This document shows, piece after piece, positions 1 to 12,330 of a stretch of DNA of 64,000 nt (position 1 is its first letter; each line of letters begins with the position of its first letter). The stretch spans positions 54,529,501 through 54,593,500 of the forward strand of contig CM074862.1 of assembly GCA_037501455.1 (NCBI GenBank), written 5' to 3'. Origin of the DNA: Lantana camara (lineage: Eukaryota; Streptophyta; Magnoliopsida; Lamiales; Verbenaceae). A program made the translations under genes and the position numbers. The notes under the pieces were generated by a model. The model ran no database searches, was not told the origin of the DNA, and saw nothing but the letters and a program-made list of their open reading frames with translations.

Positions 1-1408
1 GTCACAAATATGTAGCAAAAGACTCCAAATCCACATACAAACTCAGCCCCAAGCAAGCTCAAACGTTGCAACAGCAATACGAATGAAGAAGAGGGGAAAA
101 AAATCCATTTTTATTCAAATTCATTAAGGGTAACTCAACCAATTCTCAACCACCAGCTAAAACATCACCATAAATGAAAAGAAGAGATCAAAACAATCAT
201 ATTCAGGCTTGGAATCAATCAAATTCAACAAGAATTGGAAGAGATCAACCTATGAACCTATAACCTAAGTATATATTCAAGGCAGCCATATATCCATGAA
301 ACCATGATCAAAATTAGGGATGAATGAATGAAAATGACTCATATTGAATGTACATAACATATCCAAGCTTACCTTGTAGATTAATGGAGGTTTGGAAGGA
401 GATTTGAGCTTGAATCTCTTAGTAGGGTTGAGCTACGGGATTTCCCAGAAAGCAGATAATGTTTGGGAAATATTCAGCAAGTGGGAAGGGTTATCTCGGT
501 TTGGGGGATTTATGGCTGAATAAATGGTTGAGTTAGGGTTCCATAGAGTCTAACCATGGTTAATTTGGTCAACAAATGAATAAGTTATGGTCATTTTAGT
601 GGAGCAAGGTCAGTTTGGTCGCCGTTCCGTTTTTCGGTTAAATTTCGGAGGTTCAAACGACATTAGAAAAATATAAGGCTAAGTTTATTAAACCCAAATC
701 TTCAATACGAGTTCAACGAAGTTGACAAAACTCGAATCTGAGTTCCCTATCTCAAGTTATTAAATACGGAACCAAGGGTGCGCTAATTGCTCGTTAGCCC
801 CCGACTTGGATTCCAAAATTAAAATAAATCCGTAACACATGCAAATGAATCCGAAAATACGAAACGAACAAATATTCACATACAAGACACATATAAGTTC
901 AACATATTAAATTCGCACGAAATTCCGGTATCAATTTAAATAGAAACGAAGCACGTAAATGTCACTCATACGCAATGTAACAATAAAATTCATAATATTT
1001 CCAAATAATATAAAAATCACATACGTATATATATAATTTATAATACATGCATGCATAAATAATTTATAAATATAAAATGCATGCACTACTTAAAATCAGA
1101 AATGCATACACCAATTATGATTACAATGTATTGCATGAATGCATGCAAATATATTTAAACAATACGTGCATAATTAACATATATATATATATATTATATA
1201 AATATATTTAATATTAGTATCATTAAAATAATATATATATATATATATATATATTTAATATTAATATTATTAAAATAAAGTAATTAACATTCAATACATA
1301 TAAAAATAAAATTAAATATGTAAAACACGTATAATTAATTATTTCGCGCAATTTGGTAAACACATACGTCATGCTGTAATAATAATAAAAAAAAATGGGG
1401 CGTTACAC
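1..1408 (-). mobile_element. LTR fragment (family H), minus strand, cut by window edge
   Basis: The right edge is a typical minus-strand LTR terminus, GGGGCGTTACA (1398-1408). The block from about 928 to 1408 closely matches 41445-42047. Positions 1-928 hold no coding region. They include a leader-like stretch around 370-440 resembling the transcript start of other LTRs here, read in reverse. I read the whole as U3 (right) through R/U5 (left) of one LTR whose left end lies outside the window, so its TSD cannot be tested. The family assignment is firm for 928-1408 and inferred for the rest. Confidence 0.55.
1179..1254. repeat. AT-rich dinucleotide tracts
   Basis: Two (AT)n runs at about 1179-1200 and 1230-1254 lie in the U3-like part of the LTR, with AT-rich spacer between them. 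Confidence 0.9.
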
Positions 1409-1640
1409 TATACGTATTATGTGTGTGTATGTTAACCCCCTCACTGGTCACTAGAACTAACTCTCGTTGTTGTTTTCCTTTTTTTCCTTTCTTGAGTTGC
1501 AGGTTCGTCAGAATTGAGCTAGGCGGCAAGTTTGTCTTTTGAGTCTTACTTGTGTCTTAGCTCGGGGTGTCATTCTCGCATTTGTAGTGGTTATGTTTCA
1601 TATTTATGAATTCTGAAGCTATATATTATGAATACTTTCA
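1409..1640 (+). mobile_element. Plus-strand LTR 3'-part fragment
   Basis: This block closely resembles 40600-40790 and 58500-58690 in B's LTRs. It shares the stretch TAGCCCCCTCACTAGTC (diverged here), a pyrimidine-rich run, and the GCTAGGCGGCAAG segment. It abuts the family H LTR on the left and an oppositely oriented LTR piece on the right. It is therefore a fragment left by rearrangement or nested insertion. No coding potential. Confidence 0.5.
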
Positions 1641-1960
1641 TACTTGGACGTATTTTGGCCCGGGTTGGGCCAACTGGAGCCCAAGGTGCCCTAAATGCTC
1701 TTAAGGCCCTATTGTCCCCAAATCACCAAAATCGTCGAAGACCTTACCAAACAAGTCCCAAAACATATGTTCAACATATATAAAGTTTAGAATCAAATTC
1801 AAAGTCGAATGAATCAAATCAAAGGCAAAGGGTCAAAGTGATCAAAGTTCAAGTATGTTATCCATCATTTAATTCGTATATCTCAAGAATAACATATAAA
1901 TGCATAAATAAATAATTTAAACATGCAAATTGCTCATACGTGACGTCATACCTATACGAT
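1641..1960 (-). mobile_element. Element A 3' LTR remnant, minus strand
   Basis: Read on the minus strand, this follows directly on the end of A's pol. It contains GGTATGACGTCA, as in the LTR start at 59354, and a GGGCATTTAG/CACCTTGG-like stretch resembling the block that follows in gypsy LTRs here. The polypurine tract and the first ~20 bp of the LTR are missing, so pol and LTR are joined by a deletion. The far end is truncated against the plus-strand LTR fragment. Confidence 0.45.
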
Positions 1961-3539
1961 TGCGGGTCCTCGAACAAATCCGGATTCAGCTGCTTCAACC
2001 TTGCCTCGGCTCCCAAGTGGCTTCCTTGGACTTCTGATCTCGCCACAAGACTTTAAGCAAGGGGATTTGCCGCTTTCTTAACTCTTGCATCTTTCGGTCC
2101 AAAATCTTGACTTGTTGCTTCACAATCGTCAAATCCGGCTCAAGTTGTACCTCTTCGACGGGGAGTACGGTAGACTCATCGGGATAGTACTTCCTTACTT
2201 GCGAGACGTGAAATACATTATGTATCCAGATCAAACTCGATAGTAAGTCAAGTCGGTAAGCTACTTCTCCAACTCATTCAAAAATTTAAAAGGAGCCTAA
2301 GTAGCGTGGGTTAAGCTTTGCTCCTTTACCAATCCAAGTAAACCCTTTTCTAAGAGATGCTTTCAAGAAAACCTTGCCTCCCACTTCAAATTCTAGGGGC
2401 CGTCTTCTCCAATCCGCATAGCTTTTCTGCCGGTCTTGAGCTGCCTTCATTCTTTGTTGAATCAATTAACCCTTGACAATGGTCTTATCATTCTTCCCAG
2501 GTTTACCCTCTTTGGTCCACCTCCAATCTTAAATATCCCAAAAGAGAGGTGACCGACACTTCCTTCCATATAGTGCCTCGTAAAGGCCCTTCCAATTGAT
2601 GCTTGAAAAGTGTTATTATAGGCGAACTTGACAAAAGTTAGATGCTTATCCCACTTTTCTTTAAAATCTAAGGCAGCAGCACGAAGCATGTCCTGAAGAT
2701 ACTTAAGCAAACTCTCGGATTGTCCATTCATTTGTGGGTGCGAAGCGGTTTTGAAATGAAGTCTCATACCCAAACATCTCTGAAGATCTTGCCAAAAGCT
2801 TATCGTAAACCGATGATGCCCATCCGAAATAATGCTAACCGGTACTCCATGCAACCTCACAATCTCCTTGCAATACAAATCGGCTAGCTTAGAATACTTT
2901 GTCGGACATACGGACTTTGAGAAAATGGGCCGACTTAGTTAATCGATCAATCACAACCTAAATCCCATCGAAACCTCCTTTAGTCATCGATAAGTCAGAC
3001 ACAAAGTCCATCGTCACTTTCTCCCACTTCCAATCAGGAATCGAAAGTGGTTGGAGAGTTTCTCCCAGCTTTTGATACTCGGCCTTCACACGTTGGCACG
3101 TTGGACACAACTCAACAAAGTTAGTAATGTCTTTCTTCATGGCACTCCACTAATACAAGGTCCTCAAATCCTTCTACATCTTCGTACCTCCAGGTGTATC
3201 GAGTACGTGGACCTATATTCCTCCTCAAGAATAATCCGCTTGAGCTCTTTCGGGACACATACTCTCGTCTAGAATCGGAACAACCTCGAATCATCAAACC
3301 CAAACTTCATCTCCGGATTAACCCTCGATCTTGCAACCAATATTTGAATCTTAGGATGACTAGATTTAGCTTCAATCAATGTTTGCTTCAAATCGGGTTA
3401 AATGGAGATATTCGCCAACCGAGCCACCGAAACCACTAACTTCAAACCTAAAACATTAGCCTTCCGGATGCTTTAGCCTTACCCGGGTGGTATTGAATTT
3501 AAAAATAGTAATCCTCGAGGAGTTCCACCCAGTGCCTCT
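1930..3539 (-). pseudogene. Element A pol 3' part: integrase and chromodomain-like tail (degenerate)
   Basis: Minus-strand translation recovers, in several frames, the integrase of a Ty3/gypsy chromovirus. The zinc-finger end is CPTCQRVKAEYQ (about 3050-3110). The first catalytic aspartate lies in MDFVSDL (about 3000). A second block with ISDGHHRFTISFWQ (about 2790-2840) replaces the usual SDRD; the Asp is kept but the following RD is changed. The glutamate region is SESLLKYLQDMLRAA (about 2680-2730). The tail ILDRKMQELRKRQIPLLKVLWRDQ...EATWE (about 2020-2120) is the chromodomain-like C terminus, preceded by the HNVFHVSQVRKYYPD motif. Multiple frameshifts and stops break the frame; no protein can be made. 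Integrase would insert element cDNA into chromatin, and the tail would guide site choice. Confidence 0.85.
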
Positions 3540-4724
3540 GCCTCATATTTAACTCCTTCTAGGTAAACAAATACTTGGGGCTTTTGTGGTCGGTGAAGAC
3601 CTCAAAAGTAGCTCCATAGAGTTATTGTCACCACTTTGTTAATGCAAAAACAATAGCTGTGAGCTCCAAGTCATGAGTGGGATAGTTCTTCTCATGATCT
3701 TTCAATTTTCTAGAGGCGTAGGCTACAACCTTGCTATCTTGCATCAAGACACAACTGAGACCTTCCTTAGAAGCGTAGGTGTAAACTGAGTAGCCTTTGG
3801 TACCCTCGGGTAGGGTAAGTACCGGTACCATAGTCAACTTTTTCTTAAGAGTTTCGAAACTCTTTTCTCACACCTCATCTTACTCGAACCGTGCCTCTTT
3901 TCTTGTCAACCGAGTCAACCTGACGACAATCTTAGAGAAGTCTTTCACAAACCGCCTATGATACCCCGCCAACCCGAGAAAACATCTTATTTCTGAGGCA
4001 TCTCTTGGTTGCTTCCAAAGCATGACTGTTTCAATCTTTTCTGGATCAACTATCATGCAATTACCTGAGATGAAGTAACCCAATAAATAAACTTGATCAA
4101 TCGAGAACTCACACTTGCTGAACTTAGCATACAATCGATGCTCTCGACATGTAGTCAATATCGTTCTTAGGTGCTGCGCATGCTCTTCAACGGACTCCGA
4201 ATACACCAAGATATCACTCAATAAAGATGACAACGAACTAGTCGAGAAAGAACTGGAAAATCCGATACATCATGTCCATGAACGCAGCCGTGGCAATAGT
4301 AAGGCCAAACCGTATGACCAAAAACTCAAAATGCCCGTACCAGGTGTTGAATCCCGTCTTAAGTATATCTTTTTCTCGGATACGGAACTGATAATACCCT
4401 TGCCTCAAATCCAACTTGGAGTACACACATGAACCTCGGAGGAGATAAAACAACTCTTCAATGTGAGGTAGGGGGTATTTATTGTTAACCGTTAACCAGT
4501 TCAGCTCACGTTAGTCAATACGCATCCGTAAGGTCCCATCTTTCTTCTTCACAAATAGAACGGGAACACCCCATGGCAAAGTGCTCGGATTGATGTAACC
4601 ACACTCTAAGAGCTCATCAAGTTGCGCCTTCAGCTCTTTCAACTCCGTCGGAGCCATCCTATAGGGAGTCTTTGAATAAGGTTCAGCTCCGATATAGAGA
4701 TCTATAACAAACTCGATGTCCCAG
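3540..4724 (-). pseudogene. Element A pol middle: reverse transcriptase and RNase H (degenerate)
   Basis: Minus-strand fragments give reverse transcriptase. [16 protein letters not shown] and [12 protein letters not shown] lie at 4238-4453. LSDILVYSESVEEHAQHL (about 4180-4233) is the YVDD-equivalent region, with the first Asp lost. LLGYFISG and [18 protein letters not shown] follow at 3880-4100. RNase H appears at 3628-3837 as [17 protein letters not shown] and [27 protein letters not shown]; the catalytic Asp of the usual TDAS is Tyr. Frameshifts separate these blocks. The order matches element B (42054-46516), so A and B are related but not identical families. Confidence 0.85.
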
Positions 4725-6301
4725 TCAGGTGGTAGAGTCCTTCACAACCTTCGTCTCTTCGAGCTTGGCTTGGTCCTTTGGTTTGTTCAAAAGATAAGCC
4801 ACATTGCCTGTCGCACCGTCCCGGACTAACCGATTAGCTTCAACAAAGGAGATAATCGGGCTAGTCTTTAATCTCCCCGAAAACACCTTGGAACCCAACA
4901 AAACCTTCTTCGCGTGGCAATCCATCATCGCTCTATGACGAAACAACCAATCCATCCCCAAGATCGCCCCATATCTCTCCATGGGCATCTCGATCAAATC
5001 TGTGGGGTACTCTTGGCCCTTAAAACTCACCGGACACTCGTGTAACACTCGGTTCATCACCAATATCCCTCCGAGAGCAGAACTGATCACATAAGAATCA
5101 TCAACACAAACAACAGGCAAACATAGAATAGAAGTAAGGCGGAAAGCAATAAAAGAATGAGTTGGTCTAGGATGAAACAATACATGCAATGGAATACCAT
5201 CAATGCTTATAGTACCTTCCACCATGACGGTAGCACCAAATTCCGCATCATCTTCTTCACCTTGCAAAGCATAGGCCTGTGCTTGTATAGAAGGTCTCGG
5301 AGCAACGACGTTAGTTAGCCTTGGATTCGGGTTATGTGGGCAAGTATTCACGTTGTGCCCAAGTTCGCCACATCTAAAACACTTACCCTCCTTCTTCCGA
5401 CATTCCTCTTCCGTGTAGTTCGGACCATGACAATAATTGCAATAAATTAGTACCAGTAGAGCGGGCACCGGAGTCGGTTCGGGGAGTCGGGGTTTCTTGT
5501 TTACATTATTAAATCCTTCGGGCATGAAGATCGGAGGCCCAAATTGAGGTACGGGCCTCTTACCCAAGTTTGAATTCGACCCCGATCCATCCCCCGAATG
5601 AAAAGTCCGGGGCTTCAATCTCTGCTACTGGGCCTCGATCTGTACCACTTTCCTCGTAGCCTTAGTCCAAGTATTAACTGTGGAAGCTTACAAGGCTTGT
5701 TGAATGCCCACCCTAAAACCATGAACAAAATTTCGACTTTCAAGGCATCATTGACCGTAATGTGAGAGGTATAAGGAGAAAGCCTCTCATACTTGAGGAT
5801 GTAGTCATCAACGGACCTAGACCCTTGTTTGAGATCCCAGAATTCCTGTAGTTGTCTTTCCCGAGCACTTGGAGGGATATACTTATCATGAAACTCCCTC
5901 ACAAAACTTTTCCAATTGAACTCCTTGCCATTTCTTTCCAACCGCGCCCTCACTCCCTTAAGCCAATTGGATGCTTGGACTTGAATAAATCGGGCAGTGT
6001 AAACAGCTTTCTCTTGTGAAGTAGCGGGGAAAATATCCTAAATCCTCAAGATTTCCGATGGCCACCCCTCGGCCTTTATATCATCACCCCCAAACCACTT
6101 CGGGGGATTATTATTACGAAACTCTCAGTAGGCTGAAGTAACTTGCCCTTCTTGAGCTTCCCCAGGTGGAGTTTGATGTCTTTAATTCTGTTCTAGCTGA
6201 TTTAGAATAGCCTAAACGATATTCTCCACATTAAGAGGTGGTGGCGGAGGAGGATTATTAAGATCCGGTGTTTGACCTCAGTCTCTCCTTCTCGGTGGCA
6301 T
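4725..6301 (-). pseudogene. Element A gag-protease (degenerate)
   Basis: The start codon is the CAT at 6299-6301 (minus ATG), opening MPPRRR like B's gag. Within the first ~60 codons several stops occur where B has Arg or Gln, consistent with CGA-to-TGA and CAG/CAA-to-TAG/TAA changes. The capsid part is visible at 5615-5953 (FNWKSFVREFHDKYIPPSARERQ, QGSRSVDDYILKYERL). The next open stretch, 4725-5618, has an intact CCHC knuckle CFRCGELGHNVNTC, a second Cys-rich motif CNYCHGPNYTEEEC, and an aspartic protease remnant FHPRPTHSF in which the catalytic Asp is His. Element C is inserted 13 bp upstream of the ATG. Confidence 0.85.
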
Positions 6302-6314
6302 CCTAAAAAGCACA

Positions 6315-7575
6315 TGTAGCACCCACCACGATAGGCGCCACAACCCCCGCACTACAAGTCTAGTCCACACAAGAAATGGATAGTTCAAGCATGGACCGGA
6401 CTCATAGTGAACGGGTGACAAACAAAAGAACAATCCTGACTAGGCGGAAGCTAACCCTGGGACAATCAACAATAACCAAAATGCGGAAGTAAGGAAATCA
6501 TTTATGTAATATCCATGAACTAAATGAAATCCAATACGAATATAAATACGGGTTCCACTAATCAGTACACCTATCCTAACCTGTCCCAGTACAAGGAAAC
6601 AACATAACAACGGGTTCAGCTAACCTGTCCTAACCTGTCCCGAAACAATATCAGTTCAATAAGGGCACAACGGCCAACAATAAAAGGTCAACACAATATT
6701 TAGAGACCATATAGTATGCAGTGAGTGTAAATGAGTGAGACTAGAACAAAGACTCTACACTCTAACTCCGCCTAGTAACCAACACCTGTAAAAGAAACTG
6801 GAAAAGTGGGAAAAAGGGGGTCAGTCTCTAGAAGACTGAGTGAGCAGGAGCGATACATATATAGAAACATGCGCATGCAAGCCATTAATGCCGAGCAAAG
6901 TTTTATTTGAAGTTAGTTCCCTCGAAGGGCTAGAAATTAAGTAAGCAATGCTCGAACTTTACGACTAATTCATATTAAATTCATTAAGTTCATAATTCAT
7001 ATATAAGCAAAAAGGCTCGGCGAGTGAGCGTGCATTATCTCTAACCAAACTCCGACCCTGTACGACAAATATCATCAATACATTAAATAGGTGATCATGT
7101 AATATATCATAATACACACAAATCATATATCATATCCTAAATCATATTCGTTTGGGCAATCCGTGTCCCGGCCTTCCCGCACGGTGCCTATTAATCATAA
7201 CATATTCATAATCATAATCATAAAATAAGTTCCAACCTTCTTCCTCCGGGTGGTGGAAGGGTTAGCAAGACCCGTCCACCTCATACATAATGGCTAGTGA
7301 GGTACATGAATCCTCAAAAGCCCGACTAGCGTTTTCTCGTCAAAACTCCTGACGAGATCGGTTTCGACGTAGAACATAAATGGAATCAGCACATGGGATC
7401 ACCGTCGGCCCTTGCCTCCCCGGATAGCCACATGTACTAAATTCCTGGGCCCGTGAACATAACATACATGCAATCTCGCCAAAACATTTCAGTTCATAAG
7501 AAACATAACATATTTCATAATTTTGGAGAAAAGGTTACTCGATAATAATTTACCTGATGACTCCACTTTGAAAAT

Positions 7576-7613
<38 letters not shown>

Positions 7614-9871
7614 TTTGGGCAAAACTTGTCACATAAGGGTTGTAGGGTTTAATATTTAACTAGAACGAAAACACCCTCACCTGGAATACCACGAGACAAG
7701 AAACATGAGCAATACGGGTGCCTATTCTATTTGGGAGTCTCCGCCCTGGAAACAAACTGTACAAGAGAAGGAACAATGTGTACTCGTGAGAATTGACTCA
7801 ATATGAAACCACATAGACGCACGGCAATGCTAAACACATGATATGAGATGTATAAGAAGTAAAATGATGTTATGGAGTTACATAATCAAGTAATTCGTTC
7901 AAGTACATTCCATACATGAGGGTTTCAAGCCCAAATCATTTCATATCTTTCATAATTCATAACAAATCAAGTCATGAACTTCATATAACATTTATAATTC
8001 AAGTATATCAAGTTTACAATTGTAAAATAGACAAATAGAGACATTCAAATCATTTAAATCTCACAAAATCACATACCAATTCTAACTATATCAATTTTAT
8101 ATAATTCACACATGGCATACTCAATTCATATATCACTAAACGGATTCAATTAACAAGGTTACCTAATTAAATCAAACATTATTCATATATCACATTTCAT
8201 ACAAATTCGCAATATATATGGCCAATTAATTCATATAACATGTTACGAGTTCCATATAGATTCACGAAGTCATTTATCAATTTCCAACTATATCAACAAC
8301 AACATGAATTCATACATTCATAATTAATTACATGTTTTCAAATGTCATACAATGCATATTCATTAATTATCAAGCATACAAGAACAAATTACATTTTAAA
8401 ACAATTAACAATTAATACAATTTCGGCATAACGGGGTTCAATTTACACTTCAAAGCATCAATCCATATCACATTCATTTAATACATGATTTCATATACAT
8501 TGGAATTCATATTGATCGACAAATCAAGCGATTGGCAATTCATTGCAATTAAAACAATTAATTTCAAATAAATAGAAATAAATAAAATAAATCACAACAA
8601 ATCAACCGGGCATCCGATTGACGAACGGAAAGTGGCGTTGGACTCACCACAACGAAAGGGACCTTCTGTCCGAAAGTCCCTGGAATGTCGTACCGTAGCC
8701 GACCGAACAGCCACCGGCCGCCACCGGAACACCGTCTCCGGTGGTCGGAAAAATCCCCGGAAGGACAGAAAGGTGCGCCTAGGCCTGTCCGACAAAAGCC
8801 CTCAAACAATTTCAGAAAATACCAAACACACCGGACTTCGTTGACGAAAAACCGAACTAAATTCCAACTACGAAAACTGAAATTAAATACAAACTGCTAA
8901 ACGAAAATAAAATCCGGTCATACCGTTGGAAAGCTTGTAACGAGCCCTACGAAAGCCCCAAGTCAAATCATCGGAAAAACCACCGGAAAAAGTCCGCCGG
9001 TTCACAGCCGATCCGCCACCGGTTCACCATCGGTCCGCCGCCGCCGGCCGGTTCTCGAGTCGTGGCCAATGCCATCCGCTAGTTTACATCGTTCTAAGCA
9101 ACTTTTGTAAAGGCTCCACCACCAAAACCGGTCGGGAAAAGGGCCCAAATCGCCGTCGAAGTCCCGCCGCTACGCCACCGCTGATTCAGCCATCTCCGGT
9201 CACCGGTTGCTTGATTTGAGGTCGGAAATGGAACGGGAAGGGTAAAAAACCTAGGGTAGCGTAGAGATTAGCTGGTGAAAGTCGCCGGATCGCCGGCGGC
9301 GAAGTGGTGGCGCCACCCGCCACCTTCAGGCCGTCGATGCGCCGCCATCGATCTTCGGTTGGCCGTGATCTTGGTACGGTTGTGACGGGCTCGTCGAGCT
9401 GATAAATTTCCACTAATGGTTCGTCGAATTCCGTCGAGAAACGAGGGAGAACGGGCATGTGTCTGAAATCACACCTTCACTGTGTGTGAATAGTGTCGGT
9501 CGCGGGAGGAAGACGATGCAGGAAGGCTGACCTGATTTTGGCATGCAAAACGAGGAAATCCGAGTATATATCTTGGGTCCTCGTATGCAAAAATGGTCGG
9601 AAGAACGGGCTAACGAAGTCAGAATTGGACAAACTTTGAGTCTACGGACTCGTTTTGCTGCCCCAAACGCATTAAAGGGATCAAAGAAGTCAAAATCTCT
9701 ACCGAACGAGAAATGACCGGAAAAACCCCCTAAAAGAAGAAAATTACAAAAAGGGCCCTAACTCTAAAAGAGTTCAAAAGAGGGTCACACAACACACCAA
9801 TCACAGAATTAAACACATAAAAAAGGTTGGAAGGTGACGTACCTTATTTATCGGATGAGCGGGGCGTTACA
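6315..9871 (-). mobile_element. Element C 3' LTR
   Basis: A 3557-bp LTR, nearly identical to 29781-37208 once G is removed. It is about 40 bp longer, partly because of a CCTAACCTGTCCC-containing duplication near 6570-6640. It holds a GC-rich stretch at about 8590-9500 (CCGGCCGCC-type runs), equivalent to 35960-36850, and no gene. Small open frames within it appear in all reading directions and are not conserved coding sequence. Confidence 0.9.
7579..7609. repeat. (AT)n microsatellite in C 3' LTR
   Basis: Pure AT run. The same site in the 5' LTR (30991-31043) is about 20 bp longer, showing replication-slippage change after insertion. Confidence 0.95.
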
Positions 9872-9907
9872 ATCTTCCCTCCTTCAAAAGGACCTGTCCT
9901 CAGGTCC
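9872..9907 (-). promoter_or_regulatory. Element C polypurine tract and PPT-proximal stem-loop
   Basis: On the minus strand a purine-rich run (TTTTGAAGGAGGGAAGAT) lies directly before the 3' LTR start TGTAACG. It would prime plus-strand DNA. Immediately upstream is a perfect hairpin: arms GGACCTG and CAGGTCC, loop AGGA (9890-9907). Equivalent hairpins sit beside the PPT of B, D and F. Confidence 0.8.
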
Positions 9908-10157
9908 TACTGTTGGACCAAAAAGTTTCAAACTGAAATGTATCGATCTATTTCCCGTAATTACGTAGCATCTTAGCCCTGTTTGTGATGTTTACTCCCC
10001 TTATTTGTATCAACCCTTTCAGAGTCTGGTAGTCACAAAGATCTGCTCGAACACTTGGCCGTTAATCACTTCAAAACTCGTTCGACCGCTACTAGTCCAT
10101 TGCCGCGTCACTTGTTAACCGTTGTCTGTCCAGGCGTAACACAAACACGACAAACAA

Positions 10158-10494
10158 GAGAGAATCCCATCTCACAACACACAAGTGAGGAAACCCCGTC
10201 CCTCAGCACACACAAAAGAGAGAACCCCATCTCTCAGGTACAAAATTGAGAGAACCCCGTCTCCCAGCCTAAGTCTGTCAGATTCCACATCCTTCCAGAC
10301 ATTCTAGTTTGAGAAAATCCAGCATTTCTCAAACTCCTAAATCCAAGAGAATCCAACATCCCTCGAATACCTAAGTACAAGAGAATCCAGCATCTCTCGT
10401 GCACAGAAAACAGAAAGAATCCAGCATCTTTCTATCACATAAACAGGGAGACACCACATCTTCCTGGCACGTAATCAGAGATAATCAAATCTCT
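10158..10494. repeat. Array of stem-loops with constant loops and varying stems (element C interior)
   Basis: About ten short inverted repeats follow one another every 30-45 bp. Arms and loops: GAGAGA/TCTCTC, loop ACCCCA (10218-10235). GAGAGA/TCTCCC, loop ACCCCG (10248-10265). GTTTGAGAAA/TTTCTCAAAC, loop ATCCAGCA (10307-10334). AGAGA/TCTCT, loop ATCCAGCA (10380-10397). AGAAAGA/TCTTTCT, loop ATCCAGCA (10412-10433). CAGGGAGA/TCTTCCTG, loop CACCACA (10444-10466). AGAGAT/ATCTCT, loop AATCAA (10477-10494). Weaker members lie at 10158-10174, 10186-10205, 10273-10300 and 10347-10364. Stems differ in sequence but stay self-complementary. Confidence 0.85.
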
Positions 10495-12054
10495 CTTTCA
10501 CTCAAGCACACAAGCAGAAGCAAGGTTCACAATAATTAACACACATCCCATTAGGTCAGGGTATCACAAAATAACAAAAATTTAATTAAGTAAACGATAC
10601 ATCTATGCTCGTGCCATGGATGCTTAGTGTACCATTCACCGTAGTAATGGAATTGATGTTGTGACTTTACTCCACGATTTGGATAGTCTGATCTCTAGCT
10701 GTCTTGATTCCCAACTTGTCTTTCATATCTTTAGTATGTGTTTGACTGAGAAAGTCAGACCCTTGGTTGATCCTATTCTCGATTCCATTTGGATCCTTAC
10801 TCTTAGTTATCTTCTGCAATTAACCGAGCACTAGTTTATTCCGCCAACGATCAGAACATTTATGTTTGTACCAGGTTCATTATATTATCTTTGGCCGTAC
10901 AGGAATTTTAAATTTTAACTGCCACTTCATGCATTGTCACCAACTGGTTTAATTCTTTGTTGAAGATTTGGTCATCTGGAACTAGTTGACATCCTTCTTA
11001 AAGGTGAAAAATTTTGACTAATTTTCCTTTCTTGAAACTAATTTAGGAATCCATCAGAAGTTTCCCTGATAATATCATCATCCTCGCTGTCTGAATCATG
11101 TACTTATAAATTTCCAAACGAACCACTCTCTTCGATGCCTTATGAGGATCTTCATCCAGGGTATATTAACTTAACTCCCACTTTGAAGGTTTAAACTGAT
11201 AAAGCCGCCTTATTCTTTTCCTGTCACTATCATTAGGTCATTCATGTCCGTCATGGCTTGCATTTTTCTCTGCTACGAGAAGTAACTTTCTCGAGCACAA
11301 CTGTGAATTTAAGTTTTATGTCTAGTCGTGCTCTCCCCCATAAGAAATTTTATCTCAACTCCTTAGACTTTTTCTACCACTTCTCGGATCAAAACACCTC
11401 AATTTCTTCAACTTAGCTTCCTCGGTATAAGTGGTTTAATCACGCCACTTGTCTAGTGATAGTTCTCACATTTCCTTTGAAGCAATTAGTAGGAATGACA
11501 ACCTGCTTCTTTCGTTCCCACTTTCGATTCTATTTTCCCCACCTCGAAATTTTCATTTCCTTTTTAACCAACCAATGCAACCCAGAATTTCTTCTTTTCT
11601 TGATTCCAGCAAGAATCAGTAGGAGTATCACTTGATAGATAAGATGTGGGGAATTCCTATCAAGTAAACACTAAAATGCATGTCGGGTTACGGTGCCAAT
11701 GCAGTATCACACTTGTAAACAATTAAAGATGCAACACATTGGAACAATTATACAAATTAGAGATGCGCATATAAATAGAGAAATTTAAACAATTAAAGCG
11801 ATGTATGATGCACGTGCTTATGAATGCATAGAACCTGTCACCGTAGTTGTAAACTTTAACTTAGCATATTTCTTTGTTTCTCAAATTGCAGGTTTGTCTT
11901 GAATTAATTGTTCACCTCTTCTTTACCCACGGTCTTCCAAATCTTCAAAGTTCCCGTGTATCAACTTATGGATCTCCTAAGTCCGAGATTGAAATCTCTT
12001 GAACCCAAATTCTTCAACACCCATGAAGTTGGTATCTTGACTTCTCTCGAAGAA

Positions 12055-12330
12055 TCAATCTCCAATTGTTGTCCTAATCCTTACCATAGTTATTCGTTTG
12101 ATCAAAAACTTCTCTGGTTTATTCTTTATGAGTTCGAATAGTTGTATGAGCTCATCCCCCAATTGTTTCCATTTGAGTACATAATTTCCCTCCAATAGTT
12201 CTTTGTCTTTCTTTATCATTTCCATTTGTTGCTCCAAAGCTCTTAATTCGATCTCACAACTCGACACTTCATCTTGGATTTGGAAGATGAACTCATATCC
12301 GGCCGAAGATAAAATCCTTAGCATTGTCAT
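12055..12330 (-). CDS. Unrecognised 91-residue open frame in element C sense
   Basis: This frame lies on C's sense strand. The product is rich in Glu, Lys and Leu between residues 20 and 70 (ELRALEQQMEMIKKDKELLEG), which looks like a coiled coil. No retroelement domain is visible. It could be a relic of a captured host sequence or of an ancestral element gene. AT-rich DNA gives open frames of this length by chance, so coding status is uncertain. Confidence 0.2.
   Translation of the reverse strand: MTMLRILSSAGYEFIFQIQDEVSSCEIELRALEQQMEMIKKDKELLEGNYVLKWKQLGDELIQLFELIKNKPEKFLIKRITMVRIRTTIGD

Noticed and set aside
8564..9458. Open frames in the GC-rich part of C's LTRs (also 36231-36795)
   Set aside because: They occur in several frames and both strands of the same LTR segment, are rich in Arg/Pro/Gly from base composition, and show no domain. 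The two LTR copies carry frameshifts relative to each other.
10158..10494. CRISPR array
   Set aside because: Repeats are short inverted repeats with changing stems, not identical direct repeats with unique spacers, and the genome is a plant's.
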